Positions 17,272 through 26,375 of a stretch of 64,000 bases of DNA are shown here, piece after piece. The stretch is from ZC4RG29 sp964521255. GTDB lineage: Bacteria; Bacteroidota; Bacteroidia; Cytophagales; Cyclobacteriaceae. How positions within the stretch are numbered: position 1 is the first letter of the stretch; every line of letters starts with the position of its first letter. The position numbers and the translations under genes were made by a program. The notes beneath the pieces were generated by a model. It searched no databases and was not told the origin of the DNA. It worked only from the letters and a program-made list of their open reading frames with translations. The DNA is taken from the NCBI GenBank assembly GCA_964521255.1, contig CAZFRM010000013.1, positions 1-64,000 on the forward strand. Reading direction: 5' to 3'.

Positions 17272-18624
17272 ATGATTCTCATTCAACTCCTCGTTTTATT
17301 GACATGCATTTTTATTGGAGCACGCATGTCTGGAATTGGTCTGGGGGTAATGGGTATGATCGGTCTGCTCATTTTGCTTTTTGTATTCGGCATGGAGCCG
17401 TCTGATCCTCCATTGGAAGTGATGTTAATTATTTTAAGTGTTGTGACAGCAGCGGCAGCGTTACAGGCCGCCGGCGGAATGGATTACCTGGTAATGCTGG
17501 CCGGTAAATTACTTCGCAGCAAACCTGAACAAATTACTATTCTTGGCCCGCTCGTTACCTTTTGCTTCACCTTATTTGCAGGTACAGCTCACATATCATA
17601 TTCTATTTTACCCATCATAGCAGAAGTTGCTATCAAAAAAAGAATTCGCCCTGAACGGGCGTTAAGCATGAGCGTAACGGCTGCACACATGGGAATAACG
17701 GCTAGCCCGGTATCTGCTGCTTCGGCGGCGTTGTTAACCGTATTAGCGCCAGCGGGTGTTAAACTGGCTGACATCCTGATGGTTTGTATCCCGTCAACAT
17801 TAATAGGCGTAATCGTGGGCGTTTTGTTTGTTTTGAAAAGAGGTAAGGAACTGGATGAAGATCCTGAGTTTCTGGAAAGAATGAAGGACCCTGCTTTTGC
17901 AAAAAATCTCGAAGGTATCAAAGAGGATGCTGTCGCTACATTAAAGCCTGGCGCCATTCCATCGGTAGTAATTTTTGCACTTGCTGTTTTAGGTGTGGTG
18001 ATGCTCGGCTCATTTCCATCTTTGTTGCCAGAGTTTTCCGGCAAAGAAGGATTCACTCCAGGCTTTGCTGTAAATGCAGCCGGACAGGTGCAAATGCCTT
18101 CCATGATTATGATGATCATGCTGGCCTCTGCCGGGCTCATCATTCTCTTTTGCAAGACTACGGCGGCACAAGTAACCAAGGCCAGCCTCTTTGCATCTGC
18201 TGGTCAGGCAACCATTGCCGTATTTGGCGTCGTGTGGATGAGCGCTACGTTTATGGATCATAATTATGTGCTGATCAAGGATACGCTGGGTGAGATCGTT
18301 ACGTCATACCCGTGGTTATTTGCTGTTGCATTATTTACCCTGAGCATACTGCTTTTCTCTCAGGCCGCAACAACAAAAGCTTTGGTACCGCTGGGACTAT
18401 CACTTGGTCTACCGCCTGCATATCTCGTAGGAATTTTCCCGGCGGTGAATGGCCACTTCTTTGTGCCGGGCTACCCGACACTGCTTACCGCGATACAATT
18501 TGATCGCACCGGTACAACCCGGATCGGAAAATATGTTCTCAATCACAGCTTCATGTTACCTGGCATTGTGACAACAACGGCATCGGTACTGGCTGGTTTA
18601 CTTCTTCAATCAATTCTCATGTAA
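17272..18624 (+). CDS. dcuB: Anaerobic C4-dicarboxylate transporter, DcuA/DcuB family
   Basis: 450 residues, about 12 hydrophobic segments, with Dcu-family phrases throughout: GARMSGIGLGVMGMIGL at the start, TLFAGTAHISYSILPIIAEV, MSVTAAHMGITASPVSAASA and FVPGYPTLLTAIQFDRTGTT near the end. Dcu carriers exchange or take up fumarate, malate, aspartate and succinate across the inner membrane. DcuA versus DcuB cannot be told from sequence alone, so the symbol is provisional. It stands first in a run with asparaginase, aspartase and a porin, which points to uptake of aspartate or fumarate and succinate efflux. Confidence 0.85.
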   Translation: MILIQLLVLLTCIFIGARMSGIGLGVMGMIGLLILLFVFGMEPSDPPLEVMLIILSVVTAAAALQAAGGMDYLVMLAGKLLRSKPEQITILGPLVTFCFTLFAGTAHISYSILPIIAEVAIKKRIRPERALSMSVTAAHMGITASPVSAASAALLTVLAPAGVKLADILMVCIPSTLIGVIVGVLFVLKRGKELDEDPEFLERMKDPAFAKNLEGIKEDAVATLKPGAIPSVVIFALAVLGVVMLGSFPSLLPEFSGKEGFTPGFAVNAAGQVQMPSMIMMIMLASAGLIILFCKTTAAQVTKASLFASAGQATIAVFGVVWMSATFMDHNYVLIKDTLGEIVTSYPWLFAVALFTLSILLFSQAATTKALVPLGLSLGLPPAYLVGIFPAVNGHFFVPGYPTLLTAIQFDRTGTTRIGKYVLNHSFMLPGIVTTTASVLAGLLLQSILM

Positions 18625-18785
18625 CCCCGTAAATAAAAATTGTATGAAAAAATTAAAAAATGAATTGCTCTCGATTATCTTCGCCGACTCATAACCCAGG
18701 CTTCTGAAAAATATGTCATCCATATAATCTATTAAGAATTTAAAAAGTAAAATAACAAACACCCATAACTAAAAATAACATCTAC

Positions 18786-19838
18786 ATGAAAAAGTTACTT
18801 TCAATTTTAGCATTCCTGATCCTGACTATACAAGTTCAGGCTCAGACTCAATTACCAAGGGTAATAATTTTAGCAACCGGAGGAACAATCGCGGGAGCCG
18901 GCGCATCTGCAGACAGGGCTGGTTATACAGCCGGAAAAATTCCAATTGACGATCTGATCGGTAGCATACCTACCGTAAAGAAAATTGCCAATATCACCGG
19001 TGAGCAGATCGCATCTGTTGGCAGCCAGGATATGACCGTTGAAATCTGGAAAAAACTGGCTATTCGTGCCAATGAAATTTTCGCAAAGAACGAAGCGGAT
19101 GCCATTGTAATAACGCACGGTACAGACACCCAGGAAGAAACGGCATATTTTCTTGATCTCGTCATTCCCTCCGATAAACCGGTTGTACTGACAGGTTCAA
19201 TGCGTCCGGCAACAGCCATCAGTGCGGACGGCCCAAAAAATCTGTATGATGCCATTACAGTAGCTATTAATCCTGAAAGCAAAGGCAAAGGTGTACTGGT
19301 TAGCTTCAATGAAGGTATTTTTGATGCAAGGGAAGTAATGAAGTTGAGCACAACAAAAACAAATGCGTTTGGCTCTCCCAACACAGGCCCTGTTGGCCAG
19401 GCGTACGACGGCAGAGTAGAATATTATTCAACATCTGTTCGTGAAGTAAATCCTCCAAAACCAATTGCGTTAACAGCCAATACACAATTACCAAGAGTGG
19501 ATATTGTTTATATGTATGCCGATGCACCGTCTGATCAGATTGATTTGCTGATTAGCAAAAAAGTTGCCGGAATTGTTATTGCCGGTGTTGGAAATGGCAA
19601 CTTCAATAAAGCCTATATGGATGCAGTGAAGAGAGCTGTGGCTGCCGGTATTATTGTTTGCCGTGCAAGCCGGACTCCTTCTGGCCGTGTGGTGCTTCAT
19701 GATGAGATCAATGATGACGAACTGGGCACTATCGTTTCCGATGACCTCACTCCTCAGAAAGCCAGGGTATTGTTAATGCTTGCCCTCACAAGAACAAAAG
19801 ATAAGAAGCAACTTCAGGAAATTTTCTTCACCTATTAA
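18786..19838 (+). CDS. ansB: Type II (periplasmic) L-asparaginase
   Basis: 350 residues with a signal peptide ending at VQAQ (about residue 20). Both catalytic triads of the family are visible: Thr34 in LATGGTIAG with Tyr48, and HGTDTQEE (111-118) with its Thr-Asp pair, followed by GSMRPATAISADGP. The C-terminal domain has MYADAPSDQIDLLI and GVGNGNFN. It hydrolyses asparagine (and some glutamine) to aspartate and ammonia. Type II enzymes are secreted and have high affinity. The 161-base gap after the Dcu gene has no strong terminator; a hairpin lies between this gene and the aspartase. Confidence 0.93.
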   Translation: MKKLLSILAFLILTIQVQAQTQLPRVIILATGGTIAGAGASADRAGYTAGKIPIDDLIGSIPTVKKIANITGEQIASVGSQDMTVEIWKKLAIRANEIFAKNEADAIVITHGTDTQEETAYFLDLVIPSDKPVVLTGSMRPATAISADGPKNLYDAITVAINPESKGKGVLVSFNEGIFDAREVMKLSTTKTNAFGSPNTGPVGQAYDGRVEYYSTSVREVNPPKPIALTANTQLPRVDIVYMYADAPSDQIDLLISKKVAGIVIAGVGNGNFNKAYMDAVKRAVAAGIIVCRASRTPSGRVVLHDEINDDELGTIVSDDLTPQKARVLLMLALTRTKDKKQLQEIFFTY

Positions 19839-19865
19839 TTACTGAACCGGTGTACTGATTTCAAT

Positions 19866-19892
19866 TGCACCCAGGTTCATCATCTGGGTGCA
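19866..19892. promoter_or_regulatory. Intercistronic hairpin between asparaginase and aspartase
   Basis: TGCACCCAG (19866-19874) and CTGGGTGCA (19884-19892), a perfect 9-bp stem with a 9-nt loop, followed by only a short GTTT, so it is a weak terminator, an attenuator or an mRNA-stability element that could make aspartase less abundant than asparaginase. Confidence 0.65.
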
Positions 19893-19937
19893 GTTTATCC
19901 GGGCAGTGGGATTTACTTTCAGATAAAAAACAAAAAA

Positions 19938-21404
19938 ATGAACACGATTAGATTTATAAAAATACTTTCATTGCTGATGCTCTTCAGCATTCCGTACGCA
20001 CAGGCACAACAAAAAACCCGCACCGAAAAGGACTTGTTGGGCGAAAAGCAAATTCCTTTTGATGCTTATTATGGAGTACAAACGCTCCGGGCACTTGAGA
20101 ACTTCCAGGTCAGCGGAGTAAAAACAAATTTTTATCCTGACTATGTAAAGGCTTACGCCATTGTAAAACTGGCTGCCGCCCGTGCCAACACAGAAGTAGG
20201 CAGAATGAAAAAAGACAGGATGGACGCCATCGAAAAAGCCTGCCAGGCGGTGATGAATGGAAAATATCATGACCAGTTTTTAACAGACTTGTTTCAGGGG
20301 GGCGCCGGAACTTCAGCCAATATGAATGCCAACGAAGTGCTGGCCAACATTGCCCTTGAAATGATGGGCAAGAAAAAAGGAGAGTATCAGTTTATTGAAC
20401 CGCATGATGATTTAAACATGGGGCAGTCAACAAACGATGTGTATCCTACCACTATTCATATCGCTTTGTTATTACATAATGACAAAGTGGTAAAAGAAGC
20501 GGAATTGTTATCGCAGGCTTTTCACAAAAAAGGAGAAGAGTTCAAAAACCTGGTGAAGATGGGCCGTACTGAAGGCCAGGATGCTGTGCCCATGACCGTG
20601 GGACAGGAATTTCACGCCTTTGGCGCCCAGATCGATGCTGCCATTGAGGCCCTCCGTAAAAGTGAAGTCTATTTATACGAAGTGAATATGGGTGCCACAG
20701 CCATTGGCACTGGTTTAACGGCAAGTCCCGGGTATGCAGAAAAATGCGTAGCACAACTGGCGAAAATTACCGGTAAGCCCATAGTGGGACCGAAAGACCT
20801 GATTGCCGCTACCAGCAGCATGCAGGCCTTTGTAATGTTCTCTTCGGCCTATAAAAATCTTGCTGTTACCCTTTCTAAAATCAGCAGCGATTTAATTTTC
20901 CTTGCAACCGGACCACGCAACGGAATTTTTGAAATCAATTTACCGGCGCTTCAACCGGGTTCCTCCATTATGCCAGGGAAAGTAAATCCTGTAATGCCTG
21001 AGTTGATGAACCAGGTGTGTTACAAAGTAATAGGCAACGATGCCACGGTCACCATAGCCTCACGCGACGGCCTCTTACAACTAAATGCGTATGAACCTGT
21101 GGTTGCTACTTCAATCATGGAATCACAAGCGCTTTTTTATAAAGTGTTTCCATTGTTCCGTAAAAACTGTATCGACGGTATTACTGTTAATGAAGCCGTT
21201 TTAAAACATTATTTAGAAACAACGGTTGGTATTGTAACAGCGCTTAATCCTGTTCTTGGCTATGAAAAAACAACAGAGCTGGCAAAAGAAGCCCTCCAAA
21301 GCGGCAAGGGAATTCTTGAATTGATACGGGAGAAAAAGTTACTGACTGAAGATGAGATCAAGAAGCTAATGGACCCTGCTGCTTTAACAGGGCAGAAACA
21401 GTAA
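19938..21404 (+). CDS. aspA: Aspartate ammonia-lyase with a signal peptide
   Basis: 488 residues. The enzyme body matches bacterial aspartase: TEKDLLGEKQIPFDAYYGVQ, GAGTSANMNANEV (122-134), GQSTNDVYP (162-170), GATAIGTGL (252-260) and the fumarase/aspartase signature GSSIMPGKVNP (341-351). All substrate-contact regions look intact. It converts aspartate to fumarate and ammonia. Unusually, residues 1-24 are a clear signal peptide (IKILSLLMLFSIPYAQAQ) absent from the E. coli enzyme, so the product is predicted to be periplasmic. The neighbouring asparaginase is also secreted, and a Dcu carrier and a porin flank the pair. Confidence 0.93.
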   Translation: MNTIRFIKILSLLMLFSIPYAQAQQKTRTEKDLLGEKQIPFDAYYGVQTLRALENFQVSGVKTNFYPDYVKAYAIVKLAAARANTEVGRMKKDRMDAIEKACQAVMNGKYHDQFLTDLFQGGAGTSANMNANEVLANIALEMMGKKKGEYQFIEPHDDLNMGQSTNDVYPTTIHIALLLHNDKVVKEAELLSQAFHKKGEEFKNLVKMGRTEGQDAVPMTVGQEFHAFGAQIDAAIEALRKSEVYLYEVNMGATAIGTGLTASPGYAEKCVAQLAKITGKPIVGPKDLIAATSSMQAFVMFSSAYKNLAVTLSKISSDLIFLATGPRNGIFEINLPALQPGSSIMPGKVNPVMPELMNQVCYKVIGNDATVTIASRDGLLQLNAYEPVVATSIMESQALFYKVFPLFRKNCIDGITVNEAVLKHYLETTVGIVTALNPVLGYEKTTELAKEALQSGKGILELIREKKLLTEDEIKKLMDPAALTGQKQ

Positions 21405-21461
21405 TGACAAAAATTAATGAGAATTTTAATTTAATTAACTGACGTTATAAACGATAAGGTT

Positions 21462-22676
21462 ATGAAACTATTCATCAGTATAAAATGGCTTTTGTTGTTT
21501 TTACTGTTGCCTGCATTAACGTGGGCACAGAAACAAGAACGGCAAGTGGGAGATACGACGTACTACAAAACGCTTATTCCGGAAGCGAAGCAGGGACTTC
21601 TTAAAAATGTGAGCATGATTGCCAACATGAACTTTGCTTTACGAAATGAATTTGTTGATGGAGAATACACCCAAACAAGATTCAGAAATGAACAGTTCCG
21701 GTTGGAAGTACGCGGACAGGTTCACGAAAAAGTGTACTTCCGTTTTCGAGACCGATACACGCGGGCACAAACGGCGGAGTCAATCGACAACCTGAGCCGC
21801 TCGGTGGACCTGGCCTATCTTCGTTTCGACATTTCGGAAAAGTTCAGTATCTCAGCCGGTAAGATGTGTGCTGACTGGGGTGCCTGGGAATTTGATTGGA
21901 ATCCCATTGATATTTATGAGTATTCGGATATTGTCGAATATGCGGATAACTTTCTCACTGGTGTTGGATTTACCTACACGCCCAGTAGCCGGAACCAATG
22001 GACATTTCAGGTACTGGATTCCAGAACAAAGACTTTTGACGAACTATATGGTGAACAACCGAACTTCACCGAGTCAAAAGCACCTTTAGCATTTGTGGCA
22101 AACTGGCGTGGAAGTTTACTGGATGGAAAGATAAAAACCATTTGGTCCTATTCATTATTCAATGAAGCACAAGAAGTCGATGGTGGAAACAGTGCCAACA
22201 TGAACTACATCGCTCTAGGTAACGAATTTAATTTCGAAAAATTCAGATTTATTTATGATTTCAAGTGGAGTGATGAGGATCTTGACAGAACCTCAATTGT
22301 GAGCGAGACCGTACCAGACGACCTTTACCCGTTTGCATTAGCGAATACACAATATATCGGTCACTGGATAAATGTTCGCTACCAGGTAAACCCGAAAGTC
22401 TTTCTAACATTTGTTGGTATGTTAGACATTGCCAAGTGGAATAACAGTGACATTGATCCTGAAAATATAACCGGTGAAAAAAAGATCCGCGACGCCTGGG
22501 GATTCATTCCTGCAGTGGAATATTATCCGTGGTCTGACGTGAACATAAAGTTTTTTGCAAACTGGGTAGGCAGACGGTATGAGTACACCGATTATGCCAA
22601 AGAACGGTTTGGTGTCGATAACTATACTACCGGTAGATTTACAATTGGTTTCATCACACCGCTTGGTATCTTATAG
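21462..22676 (+). CDS. Outer-membrane porin of the asparagine/dicarboxylate locus
   Basis: 404 residues: signal peptide ending at TWAQ (about residue 22), then barrel strands such as RLEVRGQVHEKVYFRFRDRY, KFSISAGKMCADWGAWEFDW and a C-terminal TTGRFTIGFITPLGIL. The pattern fits a porin of the OprO/OprP-like type. It lies 57 bases downstream of aspartase and reads as the last gene of the operon; a long inverted repeat follows. It likely admits asparagine, aspartate or dicarboxylates into the periplasm (inference from position). Confidence 0.72.
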   Translation: MKLFISIKWLLLFLLLPALTWAQKQERQVGDTTYYKTLIPEAKQGLLKNVSMIANMNFALRNEFVDGEYTQTRFRNEQFRLEVRGQVHEKVYFRFRDRYTRAQTAESIDNLSRSVDLAYLRFDISEKFSISAGKMCADWGAWEFDWNPIDIYEYSDIVEYADNFLTGVGFTYTPSSRNQWTFQVLDSRTKTFDELYGEQPNFTESKAPLAFVANWRGSLLDGKIKTIWSYSLFNEAQEVDGGNSANMNYIALGNEFNFEKFRFIYDFKWSDEDLDRTSIVSETVPDDLYPFALANTQYIGHWINVRYQVNPKVFLTFVGMLDIAKWNNSDIDPENITGEKKIRDAWGFIPAVEYYPWSDVNIKFFANWVGRRYEYTDYAKERFGVDNYTTGRFTIGFITPLGIL

Positions 22677-22696
22677 TTGAAGAGGTTTGTTAATAG

Positions 22697-22775
22697 AATG
22701 ACTGAAAGCAAATAGTGATTAGTGTTGGTAAAGTTCGTTTTCACTTTCACATAAGCCTTTTTGCTTTCAGTCATT
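22697..22775. terminator. 16-bp perfect inverted repeat between operons
   Basis: AATGACTGAAAGCAAA (22697-22712) and TTTGCTTTCAGTCATT (22760-22775) are exact reverse complements with 47 bases between. It separates the asparagine/aspartate operon from the next transporter operon. The loop is long for a terminator, so a small palindromic insertion is also possible. Confidence 0.6.
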
Positions 22776-22866
22776 TTGCTTGACTGAATTCTCTTAATTT
22801 TTTCCGTAGTTCAATTCTCTCGGTAAAATTTTACCCAGGACATTTCACAAAATTTCACCCCGGCTA

Positions 22867-24165
22867 ATGATTAAAAACCCTCCGACCAGATTATTACTCC
22901 TTGCAAGCTTACTGGTGATAATCTTTATTTTACCAGAGCATTGCTTTGGCCAGGAAACAATTCCAGATGGTACGGAGGGCGAAATGCTTGAAACTGTTGA
23001 AGCTGATAGCGTCTCCGATAAACCCAAAGACAAACGATGGAGGTTATTTTCCGGGCGGTTCACTACATTAAAATTAGGCGGTGGTTTTCTTTATGAGTTT
23101 GCGGGCTATTCACAAAATGAAGAGGGGAAGAGGCAGATGGATTCTTTAGCAACGGAACTGGAACCTGCCTTTGCTGTTCGTGATTTCCGGGTGACCGCAA
23201 GTGGAAAGCTGAAGACCAAAAGAATTATCACCTGGAAAATTGGTGTCATGTATGATGGGCCCAGTCGTTCGTGGTTTGTACGAGAGACGGGAGTGATGGT
23301 TGATGTGCCAGAACTGTGGGGTAAATTTTTTGTTGGCCGAACCAAAGAAGGATTTTCAATGAACAAAGTGATGGTTGGCTACGCCGGCTGGACACTCGAA
23401 AGACAAATGGCCATAGACGTTATTCCTATTCTTGCTGATGGAATTAAGTGGCTGGGCTATCTTCCCGAACGACGAATATTCTGGAACCTGGGCGTGTATA
23501 CAGATTGGCTTTCAGAAAGCCAGTCATTTTCTACATACAAGTGGCAAACGTCCGCAAGGGTAGGGTGGCTTCCGATTTATTCACCAGAAAACAAAACCGT
23601 TCTTCATGTCGGAATTAACTACCGGTATGGAGAGCCGGTGAATAGTGAGATGAGACTACGCTCACGACCGGAAGCCAATCCTGCGCCCCGGTTCATCGAT
23701 ACAGGAAATTTCCCGACAAATTATTCCAATCATTTTGGTACTGAAGTATATTATAATAGGGGGCCATGGATGTTCGGTTCCGAAATTTATACCCACCGGT
23801 TTCATTCTATAGAGACAAATGATCCGGTATTTGTTGGCGGTGAGGTGGTGGCAAGTTATATGATCACGGGAGAATCCAGGCCTTACAATACGGCTATTGG
23901 AATATTGGGTTTTGTACCGATAAGCAGGCCGGTGTTCAAAGGGGGGCCCGGTGCCTGGGAGGTTCTGGTCAGGGCGTCAACACTTGATCTTGATGCAGGC
24001 ACACTAAAGGGTGGAAAATTTTGGAGAATTACACCTATGGTAAACTGGTACCTCAGCAAAGATGTGCGCCTGGAGTTGGCCTATGGATACGGAGTTCTCG
24101 ACCGATTTAATTTGAAAGGAGTGACGCACTTCTTTCAAACCCGGTTACAGCTTACACTGCTTTGA
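22867..24165 (+). CDS. Porin, phosphate-selective OprO/OprP type
   Basis: 432 residues, signal peptide ending at CFGQ (about residue 29) and a short acidic mature N terminus. The barrel has the OprP-like phrases RDFRVTASGKLKTKRIITWK, MYDGPSRSWFVRETGVMVDV, KFFVGRTKEGFSMNKVMVGY and DLDAGTLKGGKFWRITPMVN, the last close to the conserved C-terminal half of these porins. Despite the family name, Bacteroidota members sit beside many different inner-membrane carriers. Here the companions are a DUF2490 protein, an SLC13 carrier and a CPA1 antiporter, so an organic-anion substrate is more likely than phosphate. Confidence 0.78.
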   Translation: MIKNPPTRLLLLASLLVIIFILPEHCFGQETIPDGTEGEMLETVEADSVSDKPKDKRWRLFSGRFTTLKLGGGFLYEFAGYSQNEEGKRQMDSLATELEPAFAVRDFRVTASGKLKTKRIITWKIGVMYDGPSRSWFVRETGVMVDVPELWGKFFVGRTKEGFSMNKVMVGYAGWTLERQMAIDVIPILADGIKWLGYLPERRIFWNLGVYTDWLSESQSFSTYKWQTSARVGWLPIYSPENKTVLHVGINYRYGEPVNSEMRLRSRPEANPAPRFIDTGNFPTNYSNHFGTEVYYNRGPWMFGSEIYTHRFHSIETNDPVFVGGEVVASYMITGESRPYNTAIGILGFVPISRPVFKGGPGAWEVLVRASTLDLDAGTLKGGKFWRITPMVNWYLSKDVRLELAYGYGVLDRFNLKGVTHFFQTRLQLTLL

Positions 24166-24167
24166 AC

Positions 24168-24920
24168 ATGATGACGAAAATTAATTCCCGGCTTTTTCGC
24201 CTTGAAAAACTATCTCTCATTTCTTTATTGGTATTTTACTTTTCGGCAGCGCAAGCCCAACGTAATGAACAACTTTGGTTGGATTTTCAATTGGATTATC
24301 CTTTTGCAAACAAATACCTGTTCGAAGTTTCAGTCGGTTATCAAACGCTATTGAAAGAAGACCGATGGCGAAACGTTGGTTTAAGCCCTACTTTTGAGTA
24401 TATCTTATTCACAAGACTTGACTTGACAGCAGAAGTGCCTATCGCTTACACATTGCAACAAGAAGGAGCAACCTCATTTGAATTAGCGCCACTCGTTGGG
24501 TTTCGATTTCATATCACTCAAAATAAACGGATAGATTCTCGTTTCATATTAAGATACCAGCAACGTTATTTCCGGCAGGTGGAGGATGAAGATTGGGACA
24601 TCAGTAATCGTACGCGACTAAGAGGGGAGATTTGGATAAGTATTAATGGGCCAAATCTTTTTAATGATAACCTGTGGTATTCCTTTCTTGACTACGAAGA
24701 ATTTATTGTGCTGGATGAGCAACTGGATGAGCGATATGCTAACAGAAGGCGGGGGAGGATTGGATTAGGCTACCGCCTGAATTACAAGAACCGGTTTGAA
24801 ATTGCATATACCCTGGTATCTTCCCGTAATGAAATCGAAGGAGAATTCAACAGTGACGATAATGTTATTCAGCTCCGGTACAAAATGTTTTTGAATCCGT
24901 CTAAGCCTGTATCAAACTGA
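24168..24920 (+). CDS. DUF2490-type outer-membrane protein
   Basis: 250 residues from the ATG at 24168 (a second Met follows). A signal peptide ends at AQAQ, then come the family phrases NEQLWLDFQLDYPFANKYLF, VGYQTLLKEDRWRNVGLSPT and RIDSRFILRYQQRYF, with paired strands ending in LRYKMFLNPS. The start is two bases beyond the preceding stop, so the two are coupled. DUF2490 proteins are barrel-like envelope proteins of unknown role. Position suggests it assists the porin or carrier. Confidence 0.75.
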   Translation: MMTKINSRLFRLEKLSLISLLVFYFSAAQAQRNEQLWLDFQLDYPFANKYLFEVSVGYQTLLKEDRWRNVGLSPTFEYILFTRLDLTAEVPIAYTLQQEGATSFELAPLVGFRFHITQNKRIDSRFILRYQQRYFRQVEDEDWDISNRTRLRGEIWISINGPNLFNDNLWYSFLDYEEFIVLDEQLDERYANRRRGRIGLGYRLNYKNRFEIAYTLVSSRNEIEGEFNSDDNVIQLRYKMFLNPSKPVSN

Positions 24921-24923
24921 TGA

Positions 24924-26309
24924 ATGAAAACCAAAGTGAATTCTATGCTTGCAAAAAAGCGAAAACTGGTTTACTTTTTTCTCTCCCTGCTTCTTGCATT
25001 TGCGGTAACCTGGCTGGGATCGGAGCCATCCTTTACAGAAGCACAAACGTATGTATTATTTCTGTTGGTATTTTCGGTTGGATTATGGGTAACAGAAGCA
25101 GTCCCTCCATTTTCAGTTGGATTGCTGATCATCGCTTTTCTCGTGTATGCACTTGGCTACGAAAAATTCACTTCTTCACCGGTAGATATAAAAATCTATA
25201 CTAACACATTTTCAAGCAGTGTAATCTGGTTGATGCTTGGCGGTTTCTTTCTCGCTTCTGCCATGACGAAAACCAAACTTGACGTCGACCTTATTCGATT
25301 AACGTTGAAAATGTGTGGCAACAATCCCAAGTGGATTTTATTCGGCATGATGATGATAACGATGATCGCATCCATGCTCATTTCCAACACCGCTACCACA
25401 GCTATGGTGGTGGCAGCGCTGATGCCCTTGCTAATAAAACTAGGAAAGCAATCACCCATAAGCAAAGCTTTGATCCTGGGTATTCCAATAGCAGCCACGA
25501 CAGGGGGCATGGGTACCTTGATCGGTAGTCCGCCCAATGCCATAGTTGTCGGTGCCCTTGCCAGTGCAGGAAGACCCATCGATTTTATTGACTGGATTCT
25601 TTACGGCCTTCCTGTTACCATTGTCCTTACTCTTTTTGCCTGGTGGGCACTCGTAAAAATTTTCATAAAGAAAGTTGAACCAATCTCATTGAAAGATGCA
25701 GTATCGGATAAACAGTCACCCAACAATGATTCTTCGATGCAGCGTTGGACGGTCATCACAATTCTGTCGATTACGCTGTTGCTCTGGCTAACCAGCCCTA
25801 TCCACAATTTAAGTGCGGCTGCCGTATCTGCTGTGCCACTTGTGTTTTTGCCGCTTACGCGAATACTGAACGGAGAAGACATACGGGCAATGGGTTGGGA
25901 TACCCTCATCTTAGTAGCCGGTGGCTTGTCTTTGGGTACGGCGCTCCAGCAGGCTGGCCTGTTGGATTTATATGCCAGAAGAATCGTGGCGCTTGAGATG
26001 CCTGATTTCATTTTCTTTTTTATGCTGGCGTATACTACCATGTTATTCTCAAACATCATGAGCAATACTGCTACCAGCACAGTGCTCATTCCGTTAGGAA
26101 TGGCCATCTTACCAAACCACGTAGTTGAGGTTGCAATGGTTATTGGCTTATCAGCGTCTACTGCTTTGTTCCTGCCAGTTTCAACACCTCCGAATGCGAT
26201 TGCTTATAGTACAGGTTTTATTGAGCAAAAGGATTTCAGGATTGGTGGATTGCTGATAGGATTGATTGGACCTTCATTGATCGTATTGTGGGTATTGTTA
26301 CTTTCGTGA
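24924..26309 (+). CDS. SLC13/DASS-family anion:Na+ symporter
   Basis: 461 residues with about eleven to twelve hydrophobic segments. The two SNT motifs of the DASS fold are present: MLISNTATTAMVVAALMPLL (first) and NIMSNTATSTVLIPLGMAIL (second), each followed by an N-rich sodium/substrate site (GSPPNAIVVGAL; VSTPPNAIAYSTG). Family members import C4-dicarboxylates, citrate or sulfate with sodium. The second SNT-PPNA arrangement fits dicarboxylate transporters. An N-terminal Met at 24924 starts four bases after the previous stop. The linked CPA1 gene can supply or remove Na+. Confidence 0.87.
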   Translation: MKTKVNSMLAKKRKLVYFFLSLLLAFAVTWLGSEPSFTEAQTYVLFLLVFSVGLWVTEAVPPFSVGLLIIAFLVYALGYEKFTSSPVDIKIYTNTFSSSVIWLMLGGFFLASAMTKTKLDVDLIRLTLKMCGNNPKWILFGMMMITMIASMLISNTATTAMVVAALMPLLIKLGKQSPISKALILGIPIAATTGGMGTLIGSPPNAIVVGALASAGRPIDFIDWILYGLPVTIVLTLFAWWALVKIFIKKVEPISLKDAVSDKQSPNNDSSMQRWTVITILSITLLLWLTSPIHNLSAAAVSAVPLVFLPLTRILNGEDIRAMGWDTLILVAGGLSLGTALQQAGLLDLYARRIVALEMPDFIFFFMLAYTTMLFSNIMSNTATSTVLIPLGMAILPNHVVEVAMVIGLSASTALFLPVSTPPNAIAYSTGFIEQKDFRIGGLLIGLIGPSLIVLWVLLLS

Positions 26310-26375
26310 TTTCGAGAATTAATTTCTTGCTATTTTAGAATTGAAATGGCCAAACGAGATGCTGAACTGTAACTT

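Noticed and set aside
22867..24165. Phosphate porin by family name
   Set aside because: Neighbours are organic-anion and cation transporters, and no phosphate-uptake gene is present.
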